Below are positions 1 through 8,294 of a stretch of 64,000 nt of DNA, piece after piece. The notes below the pieces were generated by a model, which saw only the letters and a list, made by a program, of their open reading frames with translations, was not told the DNA's origin and made no database searches. Both the position numbers and the translations under genes were made by a program. Origin of the DNA: Oleispirillum sp965228165 (GTDB lineage: Bacteria; Pseudomonadota; Alphaproteobacteria; Rhodospirillales; Rhodospirillaceae); contig CBDDHB010000002.1 of assembly GCA_965228165.1 (NCBI GenBank), positions 496,001 through 560,000 of the forward strand, read 5' to 3'. Within the stretch, counting starts at the first letter, position 1. Every line of letters begins with the position of its first letter.

Positions 1-1048
1 CCTGCACCGCGACCACCTGGAGGTGACCTCGGTGCTCGACGGCACCCCCGCCGAGGACGCCGACATCGAACCCGGCGACCGCATCCTGAAGCTCGACGAC
101 ATGCCGATCAAGGACCTGTCGCGCAAGGCGGTGCACGACCTGCTGCGCGGCCCGGTGGACAGCCGCCTGCGCATCGCCCTGATCCACGCCGAGACCGAAC
201 GGACGATCGTGATCAGGCGCGGTCTGGTCTCCACCCCCACCGCCTTCCTGTCGCAGTCCGGCGGCGTGCCGCGCCTGAAGGTCACCCGCTTCAGCCAGCA
301 AACGGTCTCGCTGTCGCGCCGCCTGGTCGAGGAATACCTCGCCACCGCCAAGACGCCGCCGTCCGGCCTGATCCTGGACCTGCGAGGCAATCCCGGCGGG
401 CTTCTGGATCAGGCGGTCGGCCTGAGCGACCTGTTCCTGAAAAAGGGCGAGATCGTCGCCACCCGGGGCCGCCATCCCCACACCCTGCAAAACTATTCGG
501 CGACGCAAACCGACGTGCCCGGCGGCGACGTCCTGAACGGCCTGCCGCTTTTGGTGCTGATCGACGGCAAGACCGCCTCCGCCGCCGAGATCGTCGCCGC
601 CGCCTTGCAGGCGGACGGGCGCGCCGTGGTGGTGGGCACCACGTCCTACGGCAAGGGCACGGTGCAGACCGTGGTGGCGATGCCCAACGGCGGCGAGATG
701 ACCTTGACCTGGTCGCGCTTCTTCACGCCCTCCGGCTACGCCCTGCACGGTCTGGGGGTGATGCCCACCCTGTGCACCGCCGAGGGCCGCACCACGCCGG
801 AAATGCTGATGCATGCTCTCAACACCGGCAGCCTGCCCGCGATCGCCAACTTCAGCCGCTGGCGCGGCGTCGGCCTGAACGACATCCCGGCCCGCCAGGA
901 ATTGCGCCGCGTCTGCCCGCCCGAGGACCACGCCAACCGCGACGCGCTGGACCTGGACGTCGCCGAGGCGATCCTGGAAACTCCCGGCGCCTATCGCTCG
1001 GCGCTGGCGGCGCTGGAAACCGCCTCGGCCAGCCGGGAAGATCGTTGA
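1..1048 (+). CDS. S41 family C-terminal processing peptidase (5' end outside window)
   Basis: This is the C-terminal 348 residues or so of a carboxyl-terminal processing protease, a serine/lysine endopeptidase that trims envelope proteins. The reading frame is open from base 2, so the true start and the expected signal peptide lie upstream. A PDZ domain comes first (ending around base 250), followed by the S41 catalytic core. The catalytic serine sits in KTASAAEI (Ser codon 578-580) and the general-base lysine in SYGKGTVQ (Lys codon 653-655); the oxyanion-side RGNPGG motif is also present. All key residues are intact. The C-terminal tail after the core (about 90 residues) is variable in this family. 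Confidence 0.93.
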   Translation, partial: LHRDHLEVTSVLDGTPAEDADIEPGDRILKLDDMPIKDLSRKAVHDLLRGPVDSRLRIALIHAETERTIVIRRGLVSTPTAFLSQSGGVPRLKVTRFSQQTVSLSRRLVEEYLATAKTPPSGLILDLRGNPGGLLDQAVGLSDLFLKKGEIVATRGRHPHTLQNYSATQTDVPGGDVLNGLPLLVLIDGKTASAAEIVAAALQADGRAVVVGTTSYGKGTVQTVVAMPNGGEMTLTWSRFFTPSGYALHGLGVMPTLCTAEGRTTPEMLMHALNTGSLPAIANFSRWRGVGLNDIPARQELRRVCPPEDHANRDALDLDVAEAILETPGAYRSALAALETASASREDR

Positions 1049-1065
1049 CGCGTGCGCTTTCGGGC

Positions 1066-1093
1066 TTGACTTTGCCGAGAGAAAGGCTATTTT
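1066..1093 (+). promoter_or_regulatory. Predicted sigma-70 promoter of rpmG
   Basis: A TTGACT -35 hexamer and a TATTTT -10 hexamer are separated by 16 bases, 43 nt before the rpmG start codon and just after the S41 protease stop. This is close to consensus and fits a strongly expressed ribosomal protein gene. Confidence 0.55.
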
Positions 1094-1135
1094 CCGCCCC
1101 TCACGTTACGTTTCTCTAGCGATGGAATTGCAGTC

Positions 1136-1303
1136 ATGGCCAAGCCCGCCACCGTGCTCGTGAAGCTGGAAAGCACCGCCGGCACCGGCTATTTCTACGT
1201 CGTCAAGAAGAACCCTCGGAACACCACCGAGAAGTTCGAATTCCGGAAATACGACCCGGTGGTTCGCAAGCACGTTGCGTTCAAGGAAACCAAGATGAAG
1301 TAA
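1136..1303 (+). CDS. rpmG: 50S ribosomal protein L33
   Basis: Fifty-five residues beginning MAKPATVLVKLES and ending KHVAFKETKMK, a full-length match to bacterial L33, a small basic protein of the large ribosomal subunit near the E site. It contains no cysteines, so it is the zinc-free (C-) form. It is a single-gene unit: it has its own promoter-like hexamers upstream and an excellent hairpin terminator directly downstream. Confidence 0.97.
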   Translation: MAKPATVLVKLESTAGTGYFYVVKKNPRNTTEKFEFRKYDPVVRKHVAFKETKMK

Positions 1304-1321
1304 GTCGGCCCCGGTCGACCG

Positions 1322-1355
1322 AAAAAGGCGCCTGTCCCCGGGACAGGCGCCTTTT
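1322..1355. terminator. Bidirectional rho-independent terminator
   Basis: A near-perfect GC-rich inverted repeat (AGGCGCCTGTCC / GGACAGGCGCCT) is flanked by A5 on the left and T4 on the right, so it can stop transcription in both directions. It lies between rpmG (+) and the convergent receiver gene (-), whose stop codon starts two bases beyond it. Confidence 0.9.
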
Positions 1356-1356
1356 C

Positions 1357-1730
1357 TTATGGCTCCAGATGTTCGCGCAACCGCGCCAGAACCTGGGGAA
1401 CCCGGAACGGCTTGACGATCCAGGCATCGAACGGCGGATCGTCCCAGGCATCCTGCAACAGTTCGTCGGGCGACGCCGCCGAACACGCCCACACCGGCAC
1501 CCCCGCCAGCTCCGCGCAGGCGTGGATGCGGCGCGCCCAATCCCACCCGTCGCCGTCGGGCAGGCGAATATCCATCAGCACCAGCGCCGGAGGCGATTGC
1601 CGCGCCAGCGCCAACGCCTCGCCGCCGCCGCGCGCCAACATCGCCCGCCCGCCAGGTCCACCAGTTCGGCCATCAGGTTCGCGCCGGGGGGAGAGTCCTC
1701 GACGATCAGCACCAGGGGACGGGCGATCAT
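1357..1730 (-). CDS. CheY-like response regulator receiver protein, frameshifted
   Basis: The two halves of a stand-alone receiver domain lie in different frames. The first (from ATG at 1730) reads MIARPLVLIVEDSPPG and carries the acidic ED pair. The second carries the phospho-acceptor aspartate in LVLMDIRLPDGDGW and the conserved lysine in WIVKPFRVP. Restoring one base near 1643-1653, in a GGC/GGG-rich run, gives a 124-residue protein, exactly the size of a CheY-type regulator. The start overlaps the stop of the upstream DUF423 gene (ATGA), so the two are translationally coupled. No output domain or cognate kinase is next to it. Whether the shift is real or a sequencing error cannot be told from here. 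Confidence 0.75.
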
Positions 1731-2131
1731 TCCGCGCCGCTCCGCGCCAGACGCATCGCCGCCAGGGCGGCATACCCCCAACCGACGATCAGCGCCATCG
1801 CCCCCATCGGCACGATCGCGCCCATCCGCAAATCGGCGAAGGCCTGCGCATACAGACCGCCGCAGAATCCCAGGATGCCCAGACCCCAGGCCAGCGCCGC
1901 CCGCACCAGATGCCGCGCCGCGACGGCGTCCCGCACCGCCACCGGCGCGCATGCGATCAAGGCCGCCCACAGGGCGACCAGATGCGGCAGATGATACCGC
2001 AAGCCGATATCCACCCATTTGACCGCCGCATAGGACAGGCCGGAATGCGCCGAAGCCGCGCCGACGACGACCGACGCCGCCCCCAGCGCGCCCGACGCCG
2101 CCGCCAGACCGATTCGCCACGTCCGGTTCAT
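1727..2131 (-). CDS. DUF423 family small membrane protein
   Basis: A 134-residue protein with four predicted hydrophobic segments. The N-terminus has the DUF423 (YgdD-type) signature: a glycine/alanine-rich first helix followed by GAASAHSG. Function is unknown in the family; it is an inner-membrane protein. I chose the ATG at 2131 because a GAGGA ribosome-binding site lies 7-8 bases upstream, although the frame stays open further. It overlaps the receiver gene by four bases. Confidence 0.8.
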   Translation of the reverse strand: MNRTWRIGLAAASGALGAASVVVGAASAHSGLSYAAVKWVDIGLRYHLPHLVALWAALIACAPVAVRDAVAARHLVRAALAWGLGILGFCGGLYAQAFADLRMGAIVPMGAMALIVGWGYAALAAMRLARSGAE

Positions 2132-2205
2132 TCCATTCCTCGCCGATATCGCCCGATTTCCGAAATGTCGGATGCGACAGAACACGAAACAACCGGCGGC
2201 GGCAA

Positions 2206-2238
2206 AGAAAAAAGGCCGGGCTTGGAGGAGCCCGGCCT
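2206..2238 (-). terminator. Rho-independent terminator after the Crp/Fnr gene
   Basis: Read on the minus strand, a ten-base perfect stem (AGGCCGGGCT / AGCCCGGCCT) with a six-base loop is followed by a run of T. It lies 140 nt past the stop of the Crp/Fnr regulator and before the DUF423 gene, separating the two units. Confidence 0.85.
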
Positions 2239-2377
2239 CGAGTATGCTCTTGAGGGAAAGAGGATACCGATATCGACGGCAAGGCCATCGACAGGACTCA
2301 CACTGCACCCATTTCGCCCGATCCGAAGTGACGGGTGTCACTCGGGAACAAAAAGCTTCGATGACAATGGATCGGGA

Positions 2378-3076
2378 TCAGAAATCCCCGCGCACGTCTT
2401 CCACCAGAGTGGCCAGCTTGGCGACGTCCCTGACCACCAGGGCGCTTTTCTCGCGGATCACCACCCCCTGCCGGGCCAGATCGCCCATCACCCGGGCGAC
2501 GGTTTCGCGCGTCGTGCTGACCCGGCTGGCCATGTCCGAATGCACCGGGATCGGCGAGATCGAGGCGCTGCCGTCGGCGGCGATCCCCGCGGCGCGGGCC
2601 AGACACAGAACCTCGGCATGGACGCGGTTGTTGGCGCCGAGGGTGCTGAGATCGAGGATTCGCCCCGACGAGGTCCGCACCACCGCGGCCAGACGACGCA
2701 TCACCGACAGGGCCATCGCCGGATTTTCCGTCGCCACCTTGCGGAAGGCTTCGTCTCCCAGGGATGCCGCCAGCGACGGCTCCACCGCCATCACGCTGGC
2801 CGAACGCGGTTCCCCGTCCAGGGCGGCGAGTTCGCCGAAGTGGCCGCCGGGGCCGATGTCGTCCAGGGTGATTTCCCGTCCCGACACCGAATACAGCGCC
2901 ACCCGCACCCGGCCCTCGGCGACGAAGAAAACGTCGCGGGAGTCGCTCTGGCGGTCGATGATCTCCTCCCCGGAGCGGAAGCGACGCCAGACCAGAACGC
3001 GGTCCAGATACGACCTGACCTCCGCCGGGAGGCAGGCGAACATCGGCACGTCGGCGGCAAGCGGCTTGGACTTCAT
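2378..3076 (-). CDS. Crp/Fnr family transcriptional regulator
   Basis: A 232-residue regulator with an N-terminal cyclic-nucleotide-binding-like beta-roll (about residues 10-125, with GGHFGELAALDGEPRSA typical of the phosphate-binding cassette) and a C-terminal winged helix (about 150-225, recognition helix near SRVSTTRETVARVMGDL). It lacks the N-terminal cysteine cluster of oxygen-sensing FNR; only one cysteine sits near the start, so a 4Fe-4S sensor is unlikely. Targets are unknown. Its upstream region shares a GAGAGA..ATACCCC sequence with the cytochrome bd operon leader in this window, which hints at a common regulator. It is monocistronic, with its own terminator. Confidence 0.9.
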   Translation of the reverse strand: MKSKPLAADVPMFACLPAEVRSYLDRVLVWRRFRSGEEIIDRQSDSRDVFFVAEGRVRVALYSVSGREITLDDIGPGGHFGELAALDGEPRSASVMAVEPSLAASLGDEAFRKVATENPAMALSVMRRLAAVVRTSSGRILDLSTLGANNRVHAEVLCLARAAGIAADGSASISPIPVHSDMASRVSTTRETVARVMGDLARQGVVIREKSALVVRDVAKLATLVEDVRGDF

Positions 3077-3174
3077 CGTCGGTATCGCACGATCTTTTGT
3101 AACGGTGTATCCCTCTGGCGAGAGAGTATACCCCTCTTCTCAAGAAAGTATGAAGGCGCTTGCGAATGCGCCGA

Positions 3175-3207
3175 CAAAAAACCGGAGCGTGCGACGCACG
3201 CTCCGGT
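3175..3207 (-). terminator. Rho-independent terminator of glnK1-amtB1
   Basis: The sequence holds a perfect inverted repeat (ACCGGAGCGTGCG with its complement) that, on the minus strand, runs into T6. It lies just past the amtB1 stop codon. Confidence 0.9.
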
Positions 3208-3234
3208 CGATGATTTGCCCGAAAGACTCCGGCA

Positions 3235-4593
3235 TCACAGGCGGGCGGACCCGCCGACGCCGAACTCCGGATAGGCTTCCATGCCCAGTTCGGCCTTGTC
3301 CTGCCCCTGGAATTCCTCTTCCTCGGAGACGCGGATGCCGACCGTCATCTTCAGCACCGCCCAGGTCGCCCCGGCGGTAACGACGGTGAACGCCCCCACC
3401 GCAACGATGCCGACGACCTGCGCGACGATGTCGCCGCCGTCGAAGATACCGACGCACAGGGTTCCCCAGATGCCGCCGACCAGATGCACCGACAGAGCGC
3501 CCACCACGTCGTCGATCTTCAGCTTATCGACGGCGGGAACCGCCAGAACCGCCAGAACGCCGCCGACGCCGCCGATAATAATGGCGATCAGCGGGGTCGC
3601 CACGTCCGGACCCGCGGTGATCGACACCAGACCGGCCAACGCGCCGTTCAGGGACATCGACAGATCGACCTTCTTGAAGATGATCTGCGAGGTCAGCATC
3701 GCCGCGATGATGCCGGCGCACGCCGCGATGTTGGTGTTGGCATAGACGTTGGCGATCGCCACCGCGTCGGCCGCCGAACCCAGCGCCAACTGCGAACCGC
3801 CGTTGAAACCGAACCAGCCGAACCACGGGATGAAGGTGCCGAGCGTGGCGAGCGGCAGATTGGAACCCGGGATCGGATTGACCGAACCGTCGGCGTTGAA
3901 CTTGCCCTTGCGCGGGCCGAGCAGGATGGCGCCGGTCAGGGCCGCCCAGCCACCCACCGAATGCACCAGGGTGGAGCCGGCGAAGTCCTTGAATCCCAGC
4001 TCCTTCAGCCAGCCGCCGCCCCACGCCCAGGAGCCCGCGATCGGATAGATGAACGAGGTCAGGACGATGGTGAAGACCATGAACGGCCAAAGCTTCATCC
4101 GTTCGGCGACGGTGCCGGAGACCACCGAGGCGGCGGTGGCGACGAACACCACCTGGAAAAACCAGTCCGACATCACCGCGTACTTGTTTTCGACCACCGG
4201 GGAAATCAGCTCGGCGGTCTTGTCGGTGGCGGCAAGAAGCGCGGCCTCGGCCTCGGACGGGTCGTGGAACAGGGTGAAGCTGCCGATGAAGCTGCTGACA
4301 TCGGTGTACATCAGGCTGTAGCCGATGAAGTAGTACATGATGCAGGCCATCGCGTAGAGGGCGATGTTCTTCAAGCAGATGGTGGCGGTGTTCTTGGTGC
4401 GGACCAGACCGGCCTCCAGCATCGCGAAGCCGGCGGCCATCCACATCACCAGGGCGCCATGAATCAGAAAGGAAAAGGTATTGAAGACGAAAACGGTTTC
4501 GGTCTCCACCTCGGCATGAGCCGGAGCGCCCGACATCATCAGGCCGACGGCGGCCAAAGCCGGGAGAATGGCAAGGGACTTGATGCTCTTCAT
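3235..4593 (-). CDS. amtB: Ammonium transporter (Amt family), copy 1
   Basis: A 452-residue ammonium channel. Residues 1-28 form a cleaved signal peptide (ending GAPAHA), followed by 11 hydrophobic segments. The twin pore histidines are in TLVHSVGGW and LSVHLVGGIW, and an FNGGSQLALG segment matches the pore-lining region. An insertion of some 40 residues after the third helix sets it apart from the second copy. The ATG at 4593 has an AAGGAG ribosome-binding site. It lies 13 bases downstream of glnK1, the usual PII-channel pair, in which unmodified GlnK docks on the cytoplasmic face and closes the channel when nitrogen is plentiful. Confidence 0.95.
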   Translation of the reverse strand: MKSIKSLAILPALAAVGLMMSGAPAHAEVETETVFVFNTFSFLIHGALVMWMAAGFAMLEAGLVRTKNTATICLKNIALYAMACIMYYFIGYSLMYTDVSSFIGSFTLFHDPSEAEAALLAATDKTAELISPVVENKYAVMSDWFFQVVFVATAASVVSGTVAERMKLWPFMVFTIVLTSFIYPIAGSWAWGGGWLKELGFKDFAGSTLVHSVGGWAALTGAILLGPRKGKFNADGSVNPIPGSNLPLATLGTFIPWFGWFGFNGGSQLALGSAADAVAIANVYANTNIAACAGIIAAMLTSQIIFKKVDLSMSLNGALAGLVSITAGPDVATPLIAIIIGGVGGVLAVLAVPAVDKLKIDDVVGALSVHLVGGIWGTLCVGIFDGGDIVAQVVGIVAVGAFTVVTAGATWAVLKMTVGIRVSEEEEFQGQDKAELGMEAYPEFGVGGSARL

Positions 4594-4606
4594 CGCTGAT
4601 TTCTCC

Positions 4607-4945
4607 TTAAAGCGCTTCAGCGTTGGTTTCGCCCGTGCGAATGCGGACGACCTTGGCGATGTCGGTGATGAACACCTTGCCGTCGCCGATCTTGCCGGTC
4701 TTCGCGGTGCTGACGATGGCATCGACCACGGCATCGACCATGTCGGAACTGACCGCGACCTCGATCTTGACCTTGGGCAGGAAATTCACGACGTACTCCG
4801 CGCCGCGATAGATCTCGGTCTGCCCCTTCTGGCGACCGAATCCCTTGACCTCGGTCACCGTCAAGCCCTGGATGCCAAGCGGCGTCAGCGCCTCGCGGAC
4901 ATCGTCCAGCTTGAACGGCTTGATGATCGCTGTGATGAGCTTCAT
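4607..4945 (-). CDS. glnK: Nitrogen regulatory protein PII, copy 1
   Basis: A 112-residue PII signal protein. The T-loop carries GRQKGQTEIYRGAEY with the uridylylated tyrosine (Tyr51), and the C-terminal signature TGKIGDGKVFI binds ATP/2-oxoglutarate. The start at 4945 gives MKLITAIIKPFKLDD, the standard PII N-terminus. It is the first gene of a glnK-amtB unit preceded by a sigma-54-like promoter. It is very similar to copy 2 and differs mostly in the second half. Which copy acts as GlnB-like and which as GlnK-like cannot be decided from sequence alone. Confidence 0.95.
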   Translation of the reverse strand: MKLITAIIKPFKLDDVREALTPLGIQGLTVTEVKGFGRQKGQTEIYRGAEYVVNFLPKVKIEVAVSSDMVDAVVDAIVSTAKTGKIGDGKVFITDIAKVVRIRTGETNAEAL

Positions 4946-5351
4946 CCGTTCTCCTCCAATTTTTCGCGGCGACGCCGCCGCCAGCCTCTCTCGCGGCCCC
5001 TCGGCGCGCACCCCTTCAATACAAGCCGCATGCCATTTCGCGACGCCGCCCAAAGACCGCTGGTAAATCTTTTACTATCAATATACTAAAGACAATCCAC
5101 CCAGACCGGGGGCACGCCGCCAGGGGGCGGGCCCGAGAAAAATGCACATGAATTCATCATTATCTCGAAATGTCATCGAACAAGAGCCGGAAACCCGCTG
5201 ATGCCGACTCACGCGCTCGGGATGGAGCACGACGACGCGCTCCCAATTGTTCATTTATATAATTATCTTCAATTGCTTAGGCGCGCATTGAAACGCCGCC
5301 CTCACGGCCCCGGATAAACGCCCAATAAATAGACACGCCAGACATCCGGTC
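4946..5351. other. Intergenic region upstream of glnK1
   Basis: No gene is supported here. It holds the sigma-54-like site described separately, then an AT-rich stretch around 5060-5100 and 5240-5290. The short reading frames crossing it lack ribosome-binding sites and protein-like composition. Confidence 0.6.
5020..5035 (-). promoter_or_regulatory. Sigma-54-like promoter of glnK1-amtB1
   Basis: On the minus strand the sequence TGGCATGCGGCTTGTA matches the RpoN consensus (TGGCAC-N5-TTGC) at the -24 GG with correct spacing; the -12 element is TTGT instead of TTGC. It ends 75 nt before the glnK1 start codon. The second glnK has an equivalent site at the same distance, which makes chance unlikely. 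Confidence 0.6.
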
Positions 5352-5387
5352 AAAAAAGACGGCGCCGAACGAATCGTCCGGCGCCGC
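5352..5387 (-). terminator. Rho-independent terminator of glnK2-amtB2
   Basis: On the minus strand a stem built from CGGCGCC / GGCGCCG, with further pairing inside, is followed by TCTTTTTT. It lies directly after the amtB2 stop codon. Confidence 0.85.
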
Positions 5388-5410
5388 ACATCGATCGATC
5401 CCCCGGACCC

Positions 5411-6736
5411 TCAGTGCGCCACGGTCTCCCCATGCAGAGCCAGGTCGAGACCTTCGATCTCCGCCTCGCGGCAAACCCGCAGGCCGACCGCCAAATCGAT
5501 CGCCTTGAGGATGAGGAAGCTGCCCAGACCGGACCAGACGACGGTCAGCAAGATGCCCTCAATCTGGGTCCAGACCTGAAGGGGATTTCCGTCGATCAGT
5601 CCCGATTTGCCCGTGCCGCCGATCGCCGACACCGCGAACACGCCGGTCAGAACCGCGCCCAGAACGCCGCCCAGGCCGTGCACGCCCCAAACGTCCAGCG
5701 CATCGTCGTAGCCGAAGCGGGACTTGAGGCCGGTCACCCCCCAGAAACAGACCGGACCGGATATCAGGCCGATCAGCAACGCGCTGCCCACCGAAACGAA
5801 CCCGCAGGCCGGGGTAATCGCCACCAGACCCGCCACCGCGCCGGAAGCCGCGCCCAACAGGCCCGGCTTGCCGCGCACCAGCCACTCGGCGACGGTCCAG
5901 GAGACCACGGCGGCGGAGGCGGCGACATGGGTGTTGATCATCGCCTGCCCGGCCAGTCCGCCTGCCGCCAGGGCCGACCCGGCATTGAAGCCGAACCACC
6001 CCACCCACAGCATCGCCGCGCCGATCATCGTCAGCGCCAGGTTGTGCGGCGCCATGTTCTCGACGCCGTAACCGTCCCGCTTGCCGACCATCAGGGTCGC
6101 GACCAGACCCGCCACCGCCGCATTGACATGCACCACGGTGCCGCCCGCGAAATCGAGAACGCCGTCGCCGCCCAGATACCCGCCCAGCCCCCAGACCATG
6201 TGCGCCACCGGTACGTAAACCAGCAGCAGCCACACCCCCAGGAACAGCATCATCGCCGAAAACTTCATGCGGTCAGCGGGGGCGCCGACGATCAGGGCGG
6301 GCGTGATCACCGCGAAGGTGCACTGGAACATCACGAAGACGGTTTCCGGCACGGTGGCGGCCAGGGGCGCCAGGGTGTCGGGCAGAATGCCGTTCAACAT
6401 GAAGCGATCCAACCCGCCGATGAAGGGCGAGCCTTCGGTGAAGCTTAAGCTGTAGCCGCAGACCACCCACAAAACCGACAGCATGCCGGTGGCGAACAGA
6501 CATTGCATCAGCACGGTCAGTACGTTCTTACGGCGCACCAGACCGCCATAGAACAGCGCCAATCCGGGAATGGTCATGAACAGAACCAGCACCGACGAGA
6601 TCAAAAGCCACGCGGTGTCGCCGCTATCGAGAGCCGAAGCGGGCACGGCGGCCTGGGCGAAAGCGGGAGACGCCAGACAAAACAGCCCCCCGCAGGTCGC
6701 CGCGACCGCGGCGACCCGTTTGAAAAGAGCCTGCAT
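5411..6736 (-). CDS. amtB: Ammonium transporter (Amt family), copy 2
   Basis: A 441-residue Amt channel closer to the E. coli AmtB type: a signal peptide ending near PAFAQA, then GDTAWLLISSVLVLFMTIPGLALFYGG, whose start is typical of the first helix, and pore histidines in TVVHVNAAVAG and WGVHGLGGV. It lacks the long loop insertion of copy 1. The start at 6736 follows an AGGGGG ribosome-binding site that overlaps the glnK2 stop region, with only eight bases between the genes. Two different Amt proteins, each with its own PII, imply separate affinity or regulatory roles. Confidence 0.95.
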   Translation of the reverse strand: MQALFKRVAAVAATCGGLFCLASPAFAQAAVPASALDSGDTAWLLISSVLVLFMTIPGLALFYGGLVRRKNVLTVLMQCLFATGMLSVLWVVCGYSLSFTEGSPFIGGLDRFMLNGILPDTLAPLAATVPETVFVMFQCTFAVITPALIVGAPADRMKFSAMMLFLGVWLLLVYVPVAHMVWGLGGYLGGDGVLDFAGGTVVHVNAAVAGLVATLMVGKRDGYGVENMAPHNLALTMIGAAMLWVGWFGFNAGSALAAGGLAGQAMINTHVAASAAVVSWTVAEWLVRGKPGLLGAASGAVAGLVAITPACGFVSVGSALLIGLISGPVCFWGVTGLKSRFGYDDALDVWGVHGLGGVLGAVLTGVFAVSAIGGTGKSGLIDGNPLQVWTQIEGILLTVVWSGLGSFLILKAIDLAVGLRVCREAEIEGLDLALHGETVAH

Positions 6737-6744
6737 CTTTCCCC

Positions 6745-7083
6745 CTAGAGCGCTTCGGTGTCGGTTTCGCCGGTGCGGATGCGCACCACCCTGGACACCT
6801 GGGTCACGAAGACCTTGCCGTCGCCGATCTTGCCGGTCCGGGCCGAGGCGACGATGGCCTCGATCACCGCATCGACCTGCTCGTCGGCGACCGCGACTTC
6901 CACCTTCACCTTGGGCAGGAAGCTGACGACGTATTCCGCGCCGCGATAGATTTCGGTCTGCCCCTTCTGCCGACCGAAGCCCTTGACCTCGGTCACCGTC
7001 AAGCCCTGGATGCCGAGCGGCGTCAACGCCTCGCGCACGTCCTCAAGCTTGAAGGGTTTGATGATCGCCGTTACCAGCATCAT
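6745..7083 (-). CDS. glnK: Nitrogen regulatory protein PII, copy 2
   Basis: A 112-residue PII protein with the same T-loop tyrosine motif (QTEIYRGAEY) and TGKIGDGKVFV signature as copy 1. I set the start at the first of two adjacent ATG codons (7083), which makes the protein the same length as its paralogue and leaves a GGAGA ribosome-binding site 8-9 bases upstream. It is the first gene of the second glnK-amtB unit and follows its own sigma-54-like site. UTP-dependent modification at Tyr51 and 2-oxoglutarate binding are expected from the family. Confidence 0.95.
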   Translation of the reverse strand: MMLVTAIIKPFKLEDVREALTPLGIQGLTVTEVKGFGRQKGQTEIYRGAEYVVSFLPKVKVEVAVADEQVDAVIEAIVASARTGKIGDGKVFVTQVSRVVRIRTGETDTEAL

Positions 7084-7157
7084 GGTGTCTGTCTCCCACA
7101 CGTTTTCGCGGTCATGCGCCGCGATGCCCCGCACACGTTCCGTGTTCCCCGTCCGAA

Positions 7158-7173
7158 TTCAAACCCCATGCCA
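7158..7173 (-). promoter_or_regulatory. Sigma-54-like promoter of glnK2-amtB2
   Basis: On the minus strand TGGCATGGGGTTTGAA matches the RpoN -24 element exactly and the -12 element except for GA in place of GC. It ends 75 nt before the glnK2 start, the same spacing as the site before glnK1, and both sites share TGGCATG followed four bases later by TTG. Confidence 0.6.
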
Positions 7174-7339
7174 GGCAGGGAGAAGACCCAATACGAAAAT
7201 CGTATCCTGGAATTTCAAGACATTATGAATCAATTCGGATTTGAAGGAAACGCTTCATAAAGGGCGACGCCCAAAAACCAAGCGCCGGAACGCGCAAATT
7301 CCGCCAGACGCTGCTCAATATTGTTGCACAAGACAGACC

Positions 7340-7371
7340 GAAGGGCCCGGTCTTACGACCGGGCCCTTCGG
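7340..7371 (-). terminator. Terminator-like hairpin after rpoH
   Basis: A perfect 14-base inverted repeat (CGAAGGGCCCGGTC, four-base loop) lies 17 nt past the rpoH stop. The following minus-strand sequence has only scattered T residues, so it may terminate weakly or depend on other factors. Confidence 0.65.
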
Positions 7372-7388
7372 CGGAATGGTGGAACGTT

Positions 7389-8294
7389 TCAGGAGGCGAA
7401 CAGCGCCGTCGATGGCGCATCGTGTCCCAGGCGGGCCGAGGCGTCGCGGATCGCGCGCGACAGCTTGTCGAAGGCGCGGTTTTCGATCTGGCGCACCCGT
7501 TCGCGGCTGATGCCATAGGATTTGCCGATGTCTTCCAGGGTCATCGGATCGTACTGAAGACGCCGCAGGCGGATGATCTCCGCCTCGCGCGGGCTCAGGC
7601 TCCGCATCGCGTCGGAGATCAAGCGATGACCGAGATCGACCTCCTGCCGCGAAGACAGCGCATCCTCCTGATTGGGACGGGCATCGACCAGAAGTTCGAT
7701 CCGCTCCATGCCGCCCTCGTCGCCGACCGGCGCATTCAGGGTGGCGTCCGGCTTGGCGAGGCGGCGATTCATCGTCACCACCTCGGACTCCGGCACGCCC
7801 AGATCCTTGGCGATCTTGGCGACGTCCTCGGGGGCGAGATCGCCGTCCTCGTAACGGCCCAAGGCTGCCTTGGCGCGCCGCAGATTGAAGAACAGCTTCT
7901 TCTGCGCCGCGACGGTGCCGATCTTCACCATCGACCAACTGCCCAGGATATATTCGTTGATCGCCGCCTTGACCCACCACATCGCATAGGTGGACAGGCG
8001 GAAGCCGCGTTCCGGGTCGAACTTCTTCACCGCGCGCATCAGGCCGACGTTGCCTTCCGAGATCAGGTCGGCGACCGGAAGGCCGTAGTGGCGATAGCCC
8101 ATGGCGATCTTGGCGACGAGTCGCAGATGGCTGGTCACCAGCTTGTGCGCGGCTTCGATGTCGCCGTGCTCGGAAAAGCGGCGTGACAGCATGTATTCCT
8201 CTTCCACCGGCAGAACCGGGAATGCCCGGATCGCCCGCAGATAGGCCTGCAAGCCGCCCTCATCGGAAATGGCGGGAACGCGAAAGGTCGTCAT
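7389..8294 (-). CDS. rpoH: RNA polymerase heat-shock sigma factor RpoH (sigma-32)
   Basis: A 301-residue sigma-70 family factor. Region 2 contains the -10 recognition segment RLSTYAMWWVKAAINEYI; the diagnostic RpoH box QKKLFFNLRR follows; region 4 ends in a helix-turn-helix around LEDIGKSYGISRERVRQIE. I chose the ATG at 8294, giving MTTFRVPAISDEGG, because a GAGGAGC ribosome-binding site lies just upstream; a longer start at 8315 exists. It directs transcription of chaperone and protease genes in heat or misfolding stress. The long leader (more than 200 nt if the predicted promoter is correct) could host temperature-responsive structure, but I see no classic thermometer. Confidence 0.95.
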   Translation of the reverse strand: MTTFRVPAISDEGGLQAYLRAIRAFPVLPVEEEYMLSRRFSEHGDIEAAHKLVTSHLRLVAKIAMGYRHYGLPVADLISEGNVGLMRAVKKFDPERGFRLSTYAMWWVKAAINEYILGSWSMVKIGTVAAQKKLFFNLRRAKAALGRYEDGDLAPEDVAKIAKDLGVPESEVVTMNRRLAKPDATLNAPVGDEGGMERIELLVDARPNQEDALSSRQEVDLGHRLISDAMRSLSPREAEIIRLRRLQYDPMTLEDIGKSYGISRERVRQIENRAFDKLSRAIRDASARLGHDAPSTALFAS

